From contig CAMCFO010000001.1 of the NCBI GenBank assembly GCA_945874155.1, positions 1 through 64,000 on the forward strand: 64,000 nt of DNA, written 5' to 3'. Source of the stretch: an uncultured Bacteroidales bacterium. GTDB lineage: Bacteria; Bacteroidota; Bacteroidia; Bacteroidales; UBA932. The stretch's first letter is position 1. The number at the start of each line of letters is the position of its first letter. The translations under genes were made by a program, and so were the position numbers. The notes beneath the pieces were generated by a model. That model did no database searches. It saw only the letters and a program-made list of their open reading frames with translations, and was not told the DNA's origin. This document shows, one piece after another, positions 18,030-26,764 of the stretch.

Positions 18030-18640
18030 AACAGAAATTCAATATTATCGAAAGTACCTGCGTGCCTCTGAAGGTGGAGAATGTGGACACGGACCAGATC
18101 ATCCCGGCCCGCTTTCTCAAGGCGACCACAAAGGACGAAAAATATTTTGGCGATATGCTGTTCAGGGACTGGAGATTCGATGCTGAAGACAAGCCTAAAC
18201 CGGATTTTGTTCTCAACCGTCCGGAGTTTTCTGCCTTTCCTGCCGAGGGAGTGCATCAGATTCTGGTGGCAGGCAAGAACTTCGGCAACGGCTCCAGCCG
18301 TGAACACGCTGCCTGGGCCCTGGCCGGATATGGATTCAGGGTGGTGATTTCCAGCTTTTTCGCCGACATCCACAAGAATAACGAATTGAACAATTTCGTG
18401 CTTCCTGTAGTGGTGCCCGAGGATTTTCTTCAGGAGCTTTTCGATACCATTGAAGCTGACAGCGAGGCCAGAGTGAGGGTGGATGTGCCGTCCCAGCGAG
18501 TTACCAATCTCACCACAGGCCGCCAGGAAAGCTTCGAACTGAATGCGTACAAGAAGTATTGTCTGATGAATGCCCTTGATGACATTGACTATCTTCTTGA
18601 AAATCAGGATAAAATAATTGCATACGAGAATAAGAGATGA
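18026..18640 (+). CDS. leuD: 3-isopropylmalate dehydratase, small subunit
   Basis: The 204-residue partner of LeuC forms the swivel domain that completes the active site. The hallmark [17 protein letters not shown] lies near residues 80-95, after [15 protein letters not shown]. The track start at 17999 is upstream of the ATG; the ATG at 18026 overlaps the leuC stop by 4 bases and gives the usual N-terminus MKQKFNIIE. Its own stop overlaps the leuB start in the same ATGA manner. Confidence 0.96.
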   Translation: MKQKFNIIESTCVPLKVENVDTDQIIPARFLKATTKDEKYFGDMLFRDWRFDAEDKPKPDFVLNRPEFSAFPAEGVHQILVAGKNFGNGSSREHAAWALAGYGFRVVISSFFADIHKNNELNNFVLPVVVPEDFLQELFDTIEADSEARVRVDVPSQRVTNLTTGRQESFELNAYKKYCLMNALDDIDYLLENQDKIIAYENKR

Positions 18641-19713
18641 AACTTCGAATAGCAAGGCTTCCGGGTGACGGAATAGGACCCGAAGTGGTGGAACAGGCCG
18701 TAAAGGCCGTGGATGCCGTTTGCGCAAGCTTCGGACACGAGGCTGAATATGCTCACGGCTTTGTGGGAGCCTGTGCCATAGACAGATATGGAGATCCGTT
18801 TCCGGAAGAGACTTTCCGTCTGTGTATGGATTCCGATGCTGTGCTTTTCGGCGCAGTGGGGGATCCCAAATATGACAATGATCCCACTGCCAAAGTGCGT
18901 CCCGAACAGGGATTGCTTGCAATGCGCAAGAAACTGGGCCTCTATGCCAATCTGCGTCCGGTCGAGACTTTCAAGTCTCTGGTGCACAAATCTCCCCTTA
19001 AGGAACATCTTGTGGACGGAGCAGACTTTCTGTGTGTCAGGGAATTGACCGGAGGAATGTATTTCGGGGAAAAGGGCCGCAGGGATGATGGCGACACTGC
19101 CTACGACACCAATCTCTATCACCGTTACGAAATCGAAAGAATCCTCAGACTCTCCTATGATTACGCCAGGCGCAGACGCAGACACCTGACCGTGGTGGAC
19201 AAGGCAAACGTGCTGGAGTCTTCCCGTCTCTGGAGGCAGATTGCTCAGGAAATGGCCCCGCAGTATCCGGATGTGACCACCGACTATATGTATGTGGACA
19301 ATGCCGCTATGAAACTCGTTACGGGACCGAAGTTCTTCGATGTGATGGTGACTGAAAACACCTTCGGAGACATACTCACGGACGAGGCAAGTTGCATTTC
19401 CGGTTCTATGGGACTGCTGGCATCGGCATCGGTGGGGGAACATACCTCAGTTTTCGAACCCATTCACGGCTCTTATCCCCAGGCGGCAGGCAAGGACATA
19501 GCCAATCCTGTGGCTACCATACTTTCGGCTGCGATGATGTTCGAATATGCTTTCGGACTTATGGACGAGGGGAAGGCAATCAGGGAGGCTGTGGCAGCTT
19601 CGCTTGAAGCCGGAGTGGTGACAGAAGACCTTGCAGATGGAGGTCCTGCGTATGGCACTGCTGCTGTGGGAGACTGGATTGCATCATATATTTCGGAAAA
19701 GAATAATAAATAA
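18637..19713 (+). CDS. leuB: 3-isopropylmalate dehydrogenase
   Basis: The 358-residue NAD-dependent enzyme oxidises and decarboxylates 3-isopropylmalate to 2-oxoisocaproate. Signature parts are [14 protein letters not shown] at the N-terminus, [14 protein letters not shown] near residue 133, and the metal and substrate site [19 protein letters not shown]. The C-terminal [19 protein letters not shown] binds the nicotinamide cofactor. The start overlaps leuD by 4 bases, and ilvE follows 11 bases after the stop. Confidence 0.96.
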   Translation: MKLRIARLPGDGIGPEVVEQAVKAVDAVCASFGHEAEYAHGFVGACAIDRYGDPFPEETFRLCMDSDAVLFGAVGDPKYDNDPTAKVRPEQGLLAMRKKLGLYANLRPVETFKSLVHKSPLKEHLVDGADFLCVRELTGGMYFGEKGRRDDGDTAYDTNLYHRYEIERILRLSYDYARRRRRHLTVVDKANVLESSRLWRQIAQEMAPQYPDVTTDYMYVDNAAMKLVTGPKFFDVMVTENTFGDILTDEASCISGSMGLLASASVGEHTSVFEPIHGSYPQAAGKDIANPVATILSAAMMFEYAFGLMDEGKAIREAVAASLEAGVVTEDLADGGPAYGTAAVGDWIASYISEKNNK

Positions 19714-19724
19714 ATCAAATAGTT

Positions 19725-20768
19725 ATGGCAAATATTGATTGGGATAAACTGGGCTTTGATGCCTATAGGACCAAGACTCTGGTCTTGGCAAGATGGAAGA
19801 ACGGACAGTGGTCCGAAATCACTGAAACTGACGAGTTCCAGTTTGTTCTGGACCCTTTCACTTGTGTTTTTCACTATTCCTTCGCCTGCTTTGAGGGTTT
19901 GAAGGCTTTCACCCAGAAAGATGGCAAGGTAGTGCTCTTCCGTCCATACGAGAATGCACACAGGATGCAGAGGTCTGCACGCTTTCTCGGACTTCCGGAG
20001 CCTTCCGACGAAATGTTCGTTCAGATGTGCGAGATGGCTGTGAAGGCAAACCGGGAGTTTCTACCTCCTTATGGTCACGACGCTTCCCTTTATGTGCGGC
20101 CTTTGCTTATGGGAGCACAGCCCAAGATGCAGCTTACCCCTCCTAATGAAGTGATTTTTGCGGTGATGGTGGCTCCGGCAGGCAGTTACTACGGAGCCAA
20201 TATGAAGTCTTTCTCCGCAGTGATTCCTCTAAATTACGACCGTGCGGCTCCTAAAGGTTCAGGCAGTTACAAAGTGGCTGCGAACTACGCCTCCACTTTC
20301 AGGCCGTATCAGATAGCTCACGAACAGGGCCATATGGAACTGCTCTATCTCAATTCCAGCACTCACGAATTTATCGATGAGTTCGGTTCTTCCAATTTCT
20401 TCGGTATCAAGAACAATACTTATGTCACTCCGCTTTCGGACAGCGTGCTGCCTTCCATCACCAACAAGTGTCTGCAGGAGATTGCCGCAGACCTCGGACT
20501 TAAGGTGGAGAAGAGACCAGTGCGTCTTGAGGAACTTGAGGAGTTCGAGGAGGTGGGAGGCTGCGGCACTGCAGTGGTCATCAATCCTATGTCTCATATA
20601 GAGGTCAAGGAAGTTCTTGAGGAAGAACCTGTCAAGAAGGTTTACCGCTTCTGCCCTGACGGCGAGGTGGGACCTGTCAGCACCCGTCTGTATAAAACCA
20701 TCACCGGTATTCAGAAAGGTGAGATTGAGGACATCCACGGCTGGTGCCACGAGATTAAGGATTTCTGA
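19725..20768 (+). CDS. ilvE: Branched-chain amino acid aminotransferase
   Basis: This 347-residue fold-type IV PLP enzyme makes the last step to valine, leucine and isoleucine by transfer from glutamate. The sequence is of the larger, eukaryote-like class: VFHYSFACFEGLKAF, then LYVRPLLMGAQPKM, then GSGSYKVAANYAS with Lys183 as the likely PLP lysine, and FFGIKNNTYVTP. It is the last gene of the operon and ends 13 bases before the nitrilase-family gene on the other strand. Confidence 0.95.
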   Translation: MANIDWDKLGFDAYRTKTLVLARWKNGQWSEITETDEFQFVLDPFTCVFHYSFACFEGLKAFTQKDGKVVLFRPYENAHRMQRSARFLGLPEPSDEMFVQMCEMAVKANREFLPPYGHDASLYVRPLLMGAQPKMQLTPPNEVIFAVMVAPAGSYYGANMKSFSAVIPLNYDRAAPKGSGSYKVAANYASTFRPYQIAHEQGHMELLYLNSSTHEFIDEFGSSNFFGIKNNTYVTPLSDSVLPSITNKCLQEIAADLGLKVEKRPVRLEELEEFEEVGGCGTAVVINPMSHIEVKEVLEEEPVKKVYRFCPDGEVGPVSTRLYKTITGIQKGEIEDIHGWCHEIKDF

Positions 20769-20781
20769 TTCCCGACCGGCC

Positions 20782-21537
20782 TTACCGGGCAACTAAAACA
20801 AATGTTTCGGCGTCATCGAGCACCGGGAATTTCTCCCTGTACTCTTTCAGAATATTCAAATTGACATCGCCTTCTGCCACCTCTTCCATAGAGTCCGTGC
20901 AGGAGGCGATGGTCATTCCATAGGGGTCAAGCAGCACGCTTCCTCCGTCATACACGCAGGACAGGTCTGTTCCCACCCTGTTCACTCCAGCCACAAAGCA
21001 CTGGTTCTCGATTGCCCTTGCCCTAAGCAGACTGTCCCAGGCAAATCTGCGGGAAGAAGGCCAGCTGGCCACATAGATTATCATATCGTAATCCCCCTTG
21101 TTCCTGCTCCAGACCGGAAACCTCAAATCGTAGCACACCAGAAGAAGGATTCTCACTCCCTTCCATTCCACCACCACCCTTGAGTCACCTCCGCTGAACT
21201 TCCTGTGCTCTCCTGAGTAGGTAAAGAGGTGTTTTTTGTCATAATACTGAATGGAATCCGGAGTGACAAAATAAAATCTGTTCACTTTCGCCCCGTTCTG
21301 CAATTCCACGGCAATGCTTCCTGCCACTGCACAATCCCTTTCCCGGGCAATCTCCTGCATAGCTTTCAGCCCCTGCGCCGGTTCCGTCTCGCAGTCCCCG
21401 TTGAAACCCGTGCTGAACATTTCCGGGAGTATATAAATATCTGCCCCGGGGCATAGTCCAATCTGATTTTTAGCCTTTTCAATATTCTTTCGGACATCTC
21501 CCCAGACTATGTCCATTTGTACCAATGCAGTTTTCAT
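20782..21537 (-). CDS. Nitrilase-superfamily amidohydrolase, probable omega-amidase
   Basis: The 251-residue cytoplasmic enzyme has the Glu-Lys-Cys triad of the carbon-nitrogen hydrolases: Glu39 in LPEMFSTGF, Lys102 in YDKKHLF, and Cys135 in LLVCYDLRFPVW. The combination with YSGEHRKFSGG is typical of the NIT2/omega-amidase branch, which removes the side-chain amide from 2-oxoglutaramate or 2-oxosuccinamate. The exact substrate is inferred. The track begins at 21654, but the first 39 residues are unlike the family and include the promoter region. The ATG at 21537 fits, with a minus-strand TATCTTTG box at 21608-21615. Confidence 0.88.
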   Translation of the reverse strand: MKTALVQMDIVWGDVRKNIEKAKNQIGLCPGADIYILPEMFSTGFNGDCETEPAQGLKAMQEIARERDCAVAGSIAVELQNGAKVNRFYFVTPDSIQYYDKKHLFTYSGEHRKFSGGDSRVVVEWKGVRILLLVCYDLRFPVWSRNKGDYDMIIYVASWPSSRRFAWDSLLRARAIENQCFVAGVNRVGTDLSCVYDGGSVLLDPYGMTIASCTDSMEEVAEGDVNLNILKEYREKFPVLDDAETFVLVAR

Positions 21538-21607
21538 AGCTTTTCTTAACCTATTGAAAATCGGGACTTTCTTTAATCCGAACCAAAAATTTTGCACAAA
21601 ATCTGTG

Positions 21608-21615
21608 CAAAGATA
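21608..21615 (-). promoter_or_regulatory. Predicted -7 box TATCTTTG of the nitrilase-family gene
   Basis: The minus strand reads TATCTTTG, a match to TAnnTTTG, about 70 bases before the ATG at 21537. It is back to back with the tRNA-Gly box at 21637-21644. Confidence 0.45.
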
Positions 21616-21636
21616 GCGAATTTCAATATTGTTTTC

Positions 21637-21644
21637 TAAATTTG
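21637..21644 (+). promoter_or_regulatory. Predicted -7 box TAAATTTG of tRNA-Gly
   Basis: TAAATTTG matches TAnnTTTG and ends 10 bases before the tRNA 5' end, so the primary transcript would have only a few extra 5' bases. Confidence 0.5.
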
Positions 21645-21654
21645 CAGTCCCCAA

Positions 21655-21729
21655 GCGGGTGTAGCTCAGCGGTAGAGCATTGGCTTCCCAAGCCGAGGGC
21701 CACGAGTTCGATCCTCGCCACCCGCTCCA
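21655..21729 (+). tRNA. tRNA-Gly (anticodon CCC)
   Basis: The acceptor GCGGGTG pairs with CACCCGC, the D arm is GCTC/GAGC, and the anticodon stem TTGGC/GCCGA holds the loop TTCCCAA with anticodon CCC. The T arm has the GTTCGATC loop. The discriminator is T and the 3' CCA is encoded, unlike in the tRNA-Arg of this window. It reads GGG. Confidence 0.94.
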
Positions 21730-21733
21730 TCTT

Positions 21734-21778
21734 TCCGTGAAACAGACCTATTCAAGTCGGGTTTCACGGATTTTTTTT
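21734..21778 (+). terminator. Intrinsic terminator of the tRNA-Gly transcript
   Basis: TCCGTGAAAC (21734-21743) pairs with GTTTCACGGA (21761-21770), followed by eight T. This is a strong rho-independent terminator. Confidence 0.88.
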
Positions 21779-21839
21779 GAAGCTCTGAATCTGTTGGGCT
21801 TCAGACACTGTTTTGAAATATATTTAAAATGATATGTTT

Positions 21840-24749
21840 ATGAAGAAATTACTTATCCTTGCAGTATTGTCCTGCGCAATGCTGTCTTCCTGCTGCAACG
21901 GGAAGTATGAGACCGTAAAGGGAGATTTGAGCCAGACTCAGATTTACACCCTGGACAACGGCCTCAAAATCTATATGAGTGTGAACAAGACCACTCCGCG
22001 CATCCAGACTGCCATTGCAGTGAGGGTGGGAGGCAAGAACGACCCGGCTGAGACTACTGGTCTGGCCCATTATTTCGAGCATCTGATGTTCAAGGGTACA
22101 GAGAATTTCGGTACCTCCGATTATGCTGCCGAAAAGCCTCTGCTTGATGAAATTGAGTCCCTCTTCGAGGTCTATCGTGTGACCACCGATGAGGCTAAGC
22201 GTTCAAAAATCTACCACCGCATCGACTCCCTCAGCTACGAGGCTTCGAAGATTGCCATCCCCAACGAGTACGACAAACTGATGTCCCTCATAGGTGCACA
22301 GGGGACCAACGCCTTCACTTCCACCGACGTGACCTGTTATGTGGAGGATATCCCTTCCAACCAGATCGAGAATTGGGCGAAGATTCAGGCGGATCGTTTC
22401 CGTCATCCTGTCATCAGGGGCTTCCACACCGAGCTGGAGACCATCTACGAGGAGAAGAATATGTCCCTCACCCAGGACGGCCGCAAAATGTGGGAGGCGA
22501 CCCTTGCAGCCCTCTTCCCTCACCATCCATACGGCACCCAGACGGTTCTGGGCACCCAGGAGCACCTGAAGAACCCTTCCATCACCAATGTGAAGAACTA
22601 CCACAAGACTTGGTATGTTCCGAACAATATGGCAGTCTGCGTGGCAGGAGACTTCGACCCGGACTATATGGTTTCAGTGATTGAGAAGTATTTCGGCGAT
22701 ATGGAGCCTAATCCTGAAATCCCTGAGTTGCGTGCAAAGGTCACTGCCAATCCGGCTACTCCTATCACCGAGCCGCTGGAGGTTGAGGTGAAAGGCCTTG
22801 AGGCTGAGTATCTCTATATGGCTTGGAGACTTCCTGAAATCACCGACAAATCCATCGATGTTGCAGAAGTCGCAGGATCAGTTCTGAGCAACGGCAAGGC
22901 AGGACTCATAGACCTGGATCTGAACCAGCAGCAGAAAACTCTCGTCTCATTTGCAGAGCTTGTAACCCAGCCGGACGGATGCGCAATGATACTCGGAGGC
23001 TATCCTAAGCAGGGACAGACACTTGAGCAGGTGCGCGACCTTCTTCTTGAGGAAGTGGCAAAACTTCGTGACGGCGACTTCGACGAGGCTCTCATCAAGT
23101 CCATCGTGAACAATATGAAGAAGGACTATATGAGCGGTCTGGAGAACAACAGGTCCAGGGCTATGGAATGTGTGGATGCCTTCGTCAACGGCGAGGATTG
23201 GGCTGAGCACTCAGGCCGTATAGAGCGCATTTCAAAAGTTTCCAAGGCAGATATCCAGGCCTGGGCAGCAGAATTCCTTGCAGACAACAACTATGCTGTC
23301 ATCTACAAGAGACAGGGAGAAGACAAGAGCGTGAAGAAAATCGCTGCTCCGAAGATTACTCCTATAGTCACCAACCGTGACCTCCAGTCCGATTTCCTCG
23401 TGGAGATTGCAAATTCCGAGGTGAAGCCGATTGAGCCTGTGTTCGTGGACTTCAAGAAGGAAATGTCAGAGTTTGACCTTTGTGACGGCGTGGAAGTGCT
23501 CTACAAGAAGAACACCATCAACGAACTCTTCAACATCAGCTATATCTTCGACATCTCCAAGACCCAGAAACCTGAACTCCCTCTTGCGCTTTCCTATATA
23601 CAGTATCTCGGCACATCAGAAATGAGCAATGCCGAAATATCTGCAAAGATGTATGACCTCGCAGTGGACCACAGGGCAGGTGTAGGCAAAGTCCGTACGA
23701 GTGTAAGCTTCAGCGGTCTTTCAGATTCGATGGATGAGACCCTGACACTCTTCAAACAACTGCTCGATGATGTGCAGGGCGACGAGGCAGTTCTTGCCAA
23801 CCTCAAATCCGACGAAATAAAGAGCCGTACCGACAACAAGCTCAACCAGTCAATGTGTTTCAGCGCTCTCAGCAACTATGCTTACTTCGGGCCGGAGCAG
23901 GCTGTGTGCGGAGTCCTCAGCGATGAGCAGATTATGGCCCTTACTTCCGAGCAGCTCATTGATGCAGTCCGGGATCTCTTCAATCACGAATGTGAGGTGC
24001 TCTATTACGGTCCGGCTTCCCAGAGCAGCCTCAAGAAGAGCCTCGCCATCCTCCACGACGGCAAAACCGAGTTGAAGGAAACTGAACTTGATATGCCTGA
24101 ACTCCAGCTCACCCCAACCAACACGGTGCTTCTCGCTCAGTACGATGCAAAGCAGCTCTATTTCACACAGTACTCCTGTGACGACAGGGAGTTCGACCCT
24201 GAAAATCAGGCAGGTATCGAGCTGTATGACAACTACTTCGGAGGCGGAATGAACAGCGTGGTGTTCCAGGAGATGAGAGAGGCGCGAGGACTTGCATATT
24301 CAGCCTGGGCCAGCTTGAGCAGCCCGGAGTGGAAAGACGGGAAATACTACTATATGGCCTTCATTGCCACCCAGAACGACAAGCTCCGCCAGGCACTTGA
24401 TGCCTTCGACGACATCATCAACAATATGCCTGAGTCCGAGGCAGCCTTTGCCATAGCCAAGGAAAGTATGATTAGCGACCTGAGAACCAAAAGAATAGTG
24501 GGCAAGGATGTGCTCAACAGCTATATTGATTGCCGCGACCTCGGACTTGACGAGCCTCTCGATAAGGCCATCTGGGAAGCAATCCAGACTATGACACTCG
24601 ATGATGTGAAGGCTGTGCAGAAAGAATGGGCGAAGGACCGCAACTACACCTACTGCATACTCGGCGACATCAAGGACCTCGATATGAACTATCTCAAGAC
24701 TCTTGGTCCTGTGAAAATCGTCAGCATAGATGATATTTTCGGATATTGA
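21840..24749 (+). CDS. M16-family zinc metallopeptidase, lipoprotein
   Basis: The 969-residue protein is a two-domain insulinase-like peptidase. The signal peptide ends in a lipobox (CAMLSSC), so it is anchored in the outer or inner membrane facing the periplasm. The inverted zinc motif is His77-Tyr-Phe-Glu-His81, with the third ligand probably in ETIYEEKNMS near residues 202-205. A second M16 half begins near residue 520; it carries no HxxEH but has the substrate-chamber pattern FGGGMNSVVFQEMREARGLAYSA. ATG codons exist at 21834 and 21840; the latter gives the usual MKKLL start. It stands alone between the tRNA-Gly terminator and its own terminator. Confidence 0.92.
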   Translation: MKKLLILAVLSCAMLSSCCNGKYETVKGDLSQTQIYTLDNGLKIYMSVNKTTPRIQTAIAVRVGGKNDPAETTGLAHYFEHLMFKGTENFGTSDYAAEKPLLDEIESLFEVYRVTTDEAKRSKIYHRIDSLSYEASKIAIPNEYDKLMSLIGAQGTNAFTSTDVTCYVEDIPSNQIENWAKIQADRFRHPVIRGFHTELETIYEEKNMSLTQDGRKMWEATLAALFPHHPYGTQTVLGTQEHLKNPSITNVKNYHKTWYVPNNMAVCVAGDFDPDYMVSVIEKYFGDMEPNPEIPELRAKVTANPATPITEPLEVEVKGLEAEYLYMAWRLPEITDKSIDVAEVAGSVLSNGKAGLIDLDLNQQQKTLVSFAELVTQPDGCAMILGGYPKQGQTLEQVRDLLLEEVAKLRDGDFDEALIKSIVNNMKKDYMSGLENNRSRAMECVDAFVNGEDWAEHSGRIERISKVSKADIQAWAAEFLADNNYAVIYKRQGEDKSVKKIAAPKITPIVTNRDLQSDFLVEIANSEVKPIEPVFVDFKKEMSEFDLCDGVEVLYKKNTINELFNISYIFDISKTQKPELPLALSYIQYLGTSEMSNAEISAKMYDLAVDHRAGVGKVRTSVSFSGLSDSMDETLTLFKQLLDDVQGDEAVLANLKSDEIKSRTDNKLNQSMCFSALSNYAYFGPEQAVCGVLSDEQIMALTSEQLIDAVRDLFNHECEVLYYGPASQSSLKKSLAILHDGKTELKETELDMPELQLTPTNTVLLAQYDAKQLYFTQYSCDDREFDPENQAGIELYDNYFGGGMNSVVFQEMREARGLAYSAWASLSSPEWKDGKYYYMAFIATQNDKLRQALDAFDDIINNMPESEAAFAIAKESMISDLRTKRIVGKDVLNSYIDCRDLGLDEPLDKAIWEAIQTMTLDDVKAVQKEWAKDRNYTYCILGDIKDLDMNYLKTLGPVKIVSIDDIFGY

Positions 24750-24772
24750 TTTATGTTTTGTAATTGATTGAT

Positions 24773-24816
24773 AATGACGCGGATTGCTTTTCCCGAGCAT
24801 CTCGCGTCATTTTTTA
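24773..24816 (+). terminator. Intrinsic terminator after the M16 peptidase
   Basis: AATGACGCG (24773-24781) pairs with CGCGTCATT (24803-24811), followed by T residues. It insulates the peptidase gene from the fimbrial promoter just downstream. Confidence 0.82.
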
Positions 24817-24819
24817 TGC

Positions 24820-24850
24820 TTTGTTTTTTACAGATAGATTTTTATATTTG
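24820..24850 (+). promoter_or_regulatory. Consensus promoter of the fimbrial locus
   Basis: TTTG at 24820-24823, exactly 19 bases, then TATATTTG at 24843-24850 is a full consensus match. The expected transcription start near 24857 lies only about 8-15 bases before the possible start codons of the first gene, so the mRNA would be nearly leaderless. Confidence 0.7.
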
Positions 24851-24865
24851 TAAGGATTTGCATTT

Positions 24866-25735
24866 TTGAATTTGTATCGAGTCAGAGCATACATTGCCAT
24901 TTTTTTGGCTGTATTTTCATTGTCTTGTCCCTTGGCGAAGGGACAGGATACCGAGGTGTCTCAGAACATCAAGGCTCCTTCAGATCGCCTGCAGGGATGG
25001 GACCGCTGGTCTTTCAAGGTCAATGCCCTCGAGTTGCTCTGCACCGTGCCCAATTTCTCTGTGGAATTCGACCTGTCCTCCTCCCCATATGCCCGCTCCA
25101 CCCTTTCATTGGCAGTGAAATACAATTGGGAGACCTGGCATACCCTTCCTCCAAGGCTGGTGTTCAATATGCTGGAGTTACGTCCTGAATACCGTTGGTG
25201 GTTCCGCATAAAACCTCGTGACGGGAAACGTAATTGGTTGTCCAACAAGGCTTTCTTTGCTGGAGCCTATGCCCAGGCCGGGAACTTTGCAATCAAGCCG
25301 GGCACCTATGGCATACAGGGACCGCTCTATGGAATTGGAGCCAGTTTCGGCTTCGATTTTCCGCTCTACAGCTATCGCAGGCTTGCACTTGACTTCGAAC
25401 TTGGCGTGGCTGCCGGCCTGCTGGTCTGCCGATCCGATGGATTTACAACCAGCCGCAGCGGAACCGAATATATTGTGGTCCCGGAAAGATCCAGGCCTAT
25501 GCACCTGGTGCCATATCCGGCCTTTACCGAAATCAAAGCCTGCTTTGTCTTCCGTTCCCGTTCCATCAAGGACAAATACGTGAAACAGGATCAGCAGAAA
25601 CTCATAGAGAAACAGGAAAGGGAAGATGCTAAAGCTGCCGAGAAGGAGCGTAAGGCTGCTGAGAAAGAGCGCAAGGCCGCAGAAAAGGCTGCCGCCAAAA
25701 AAGCAAAGGCTGGGGAGGTGCCTGAAAATGAATAG
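24866..25735 (+). CDS. DUF3575-type outer-membrane protein with charged helical tail (fimbrial locus)
   Basis: The protein of about 289 residues looks like a small outer-membrane beta-barrel of the DUF3575 kind, common in Bacteroidales fimbrial loci (WSFKVNALELLCTVPNFSVEF, ELRPEYRWWFR, GASFGFDFPLY). A signal peptide is clear (YIAIFLAVFSLSCPLAKG). The last 55 residues form a Lys/Glu/Ala-rich helix (EKERKAAEKERKAAEKAAAK), probably periplasmic. No ATG exists before the signal peptide: the possible starts are TTG at 24866 or 24872. The stop overlaps the next gene by 8 bases. Its role in pilus assembly is inferred from context. Confidence 0.7.
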   Translation: MNLYRVRAYIAIFLAVFSLSCPLAKGQDTEVSQNIKAPSDRLQGWDRWSFKVNALELLCTVPNFSVEFDLSSSPYARSTLSLAVKYNWETWHTLPPRLVFNMLELRPEYRWWFRIKPRDGKRNWLSNKAFFAGAYAQAGNFAIKPGTYGIQGPLYGIGASFGFDFPLYSYRRLALDFELGVAAGLLVCRSDGFTTSRSGTEYIVVPERSRPMHLVPYPAFTEIKACFVFRSRSIKDKYVKQDQQKLIEKQEREDAKAAEKERKAAEKERKAAEKAAAKKAKAGEVPENE

Positions 25736-26762
25736 ATTTTGTCTTGTCTTCCTTGCATTTTGCTGCACAGTCTCCTGCGTGATGCTGGATTTGAGCGTAT
25801 CCGATGCCGATGCCGTGGACTCAAGGGTGAGTTTCGAATGTGTCTGGCCAGACATCAACGCCCGCCTTGGTTGCGACAGCGTCTATGTCCTTATGAACCG
25901 TTCCACTGACGGGGTGCGCTACCTCTATGCCTCATCTTCCGCAGAGACCATTCCGGACACGACTGCGATTTTCGGGCAGTATGTGGCTATGAGTTATTCT
26001 CTCAATACGGATGATTATCAGATAGAAGGACGCTCGGACTTCCTTTCTTCCTCGCTGACCTATATCCGCGATTTCACTGCGCATACCCTGACCGTGCCGA
26101 TGGAGACTGTGGAAGCTCTCAGGGGCAATTCGGGCCTGGATTTCAATGCCTCTTACAAATTCATATCCATTCCGACCCAGATCTATTCCTCGTCGTCCCT
26201 GGTGACAGTTTCCGATGTGGCTGACAACAATTTCCGTTTCAACTTCACTCCGGTTCTCACCAATCTCAAACTGAGGCTTGTATTGCGGGCCGAACCAGGA
26301 GTGTCCATAACTTCGGTTTCCGGGGAGATTTCAGGAGTGCCGGCTTCCATCAACATCAAGGATGCATCCACGAGCGCAGAGGACCTTGCCCGCATAATCT
26401 TTCCTCTGGTCCGCAGCGCTGACGGCACCTGCACTGCAGACCTGCTGGTGACGGGGCTCTATCCTTCGGAATCGGCCGAACTGCTCACCGGACCGGGCAT
26501 ACTTCGCCTTTGCGTCTGTGCCGGCTTTTCAGGTTCTGAAAAGATTTTACACCCTGCATTAAACCTCAGGGACCTTATCGTATCCAAAAAAGTTATGGTT
26601 CCGGCGGTGCAGGAGGGCAGATATGTGACCTCGAGCCGCAGCCTTGAACTTGCCGTAACCCCAGAATTGCTTGTGGGGCTGGACAGTTTCATAAGCACTG
26701 GAGGCGGTGACGGTGTGGGACAGTGGTTCGACTCCGATGTTCTGATTGATGTGGAATTGTAA
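25728..26762 (+). CDS. Lipoprotein of the fimbrial locus, possible FimB/Mfa2-type anchor
   Basis: The 344-residue protein has a lipoprotein signal peptide (LAFCCTVSC) and is otherwise beta-rich, with a pattern of two successive sandwich-like domains. Position, lipobox and length suit an anchor or accessory subunit of type V pili (FimB/Mfa2 or DUF5119 groups), but I see no decisive motif and this is inference. The track start at 25626 lies inside the previous gene; the ATG at 25728 overlaps that gene's end by 8 bases. The next gene follows after 2 bases. Confidence 0.55.
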   Translation: MNRFCLVFLAFCCTVSCVMLDLSVSDADAVDSRVSFECVWPDINARLGCDSVYVLMNRSTDGVRYLYASSSAETIPDTTAIFGQYVAMSYSLNTDDYQIEGRSDFLSSSLTYIRDFTAHTLTVPMETVEALRGNSGLDFNASYKFISIPTQIYSSSSLVTVSDVADNNFRFNFTPVLTNLKLRLVLRAEPGVSITSVSGEISGVPASINIKDASTSAEDLARIIFPLVRSADGTCTADLLVTGLYPSESAELLTGPGILRLCVCAGFSGSEKILHPALNLRDLIVSKKVMVPAVQEGRYVTSSRSLELAVTPELLVGLDSFISTGGGDGVGQWFDSDVLIDVEL

Positions 26763-26764
26763 GT

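Noticed and set aside
20769-20795. CCGG-based hairpin between ilvE and the nitrilase-family gene as a terminator
   Set aside because: Only a 4-bp stem with no T run and partly inside the coding end of the neighbour; too weak to call.
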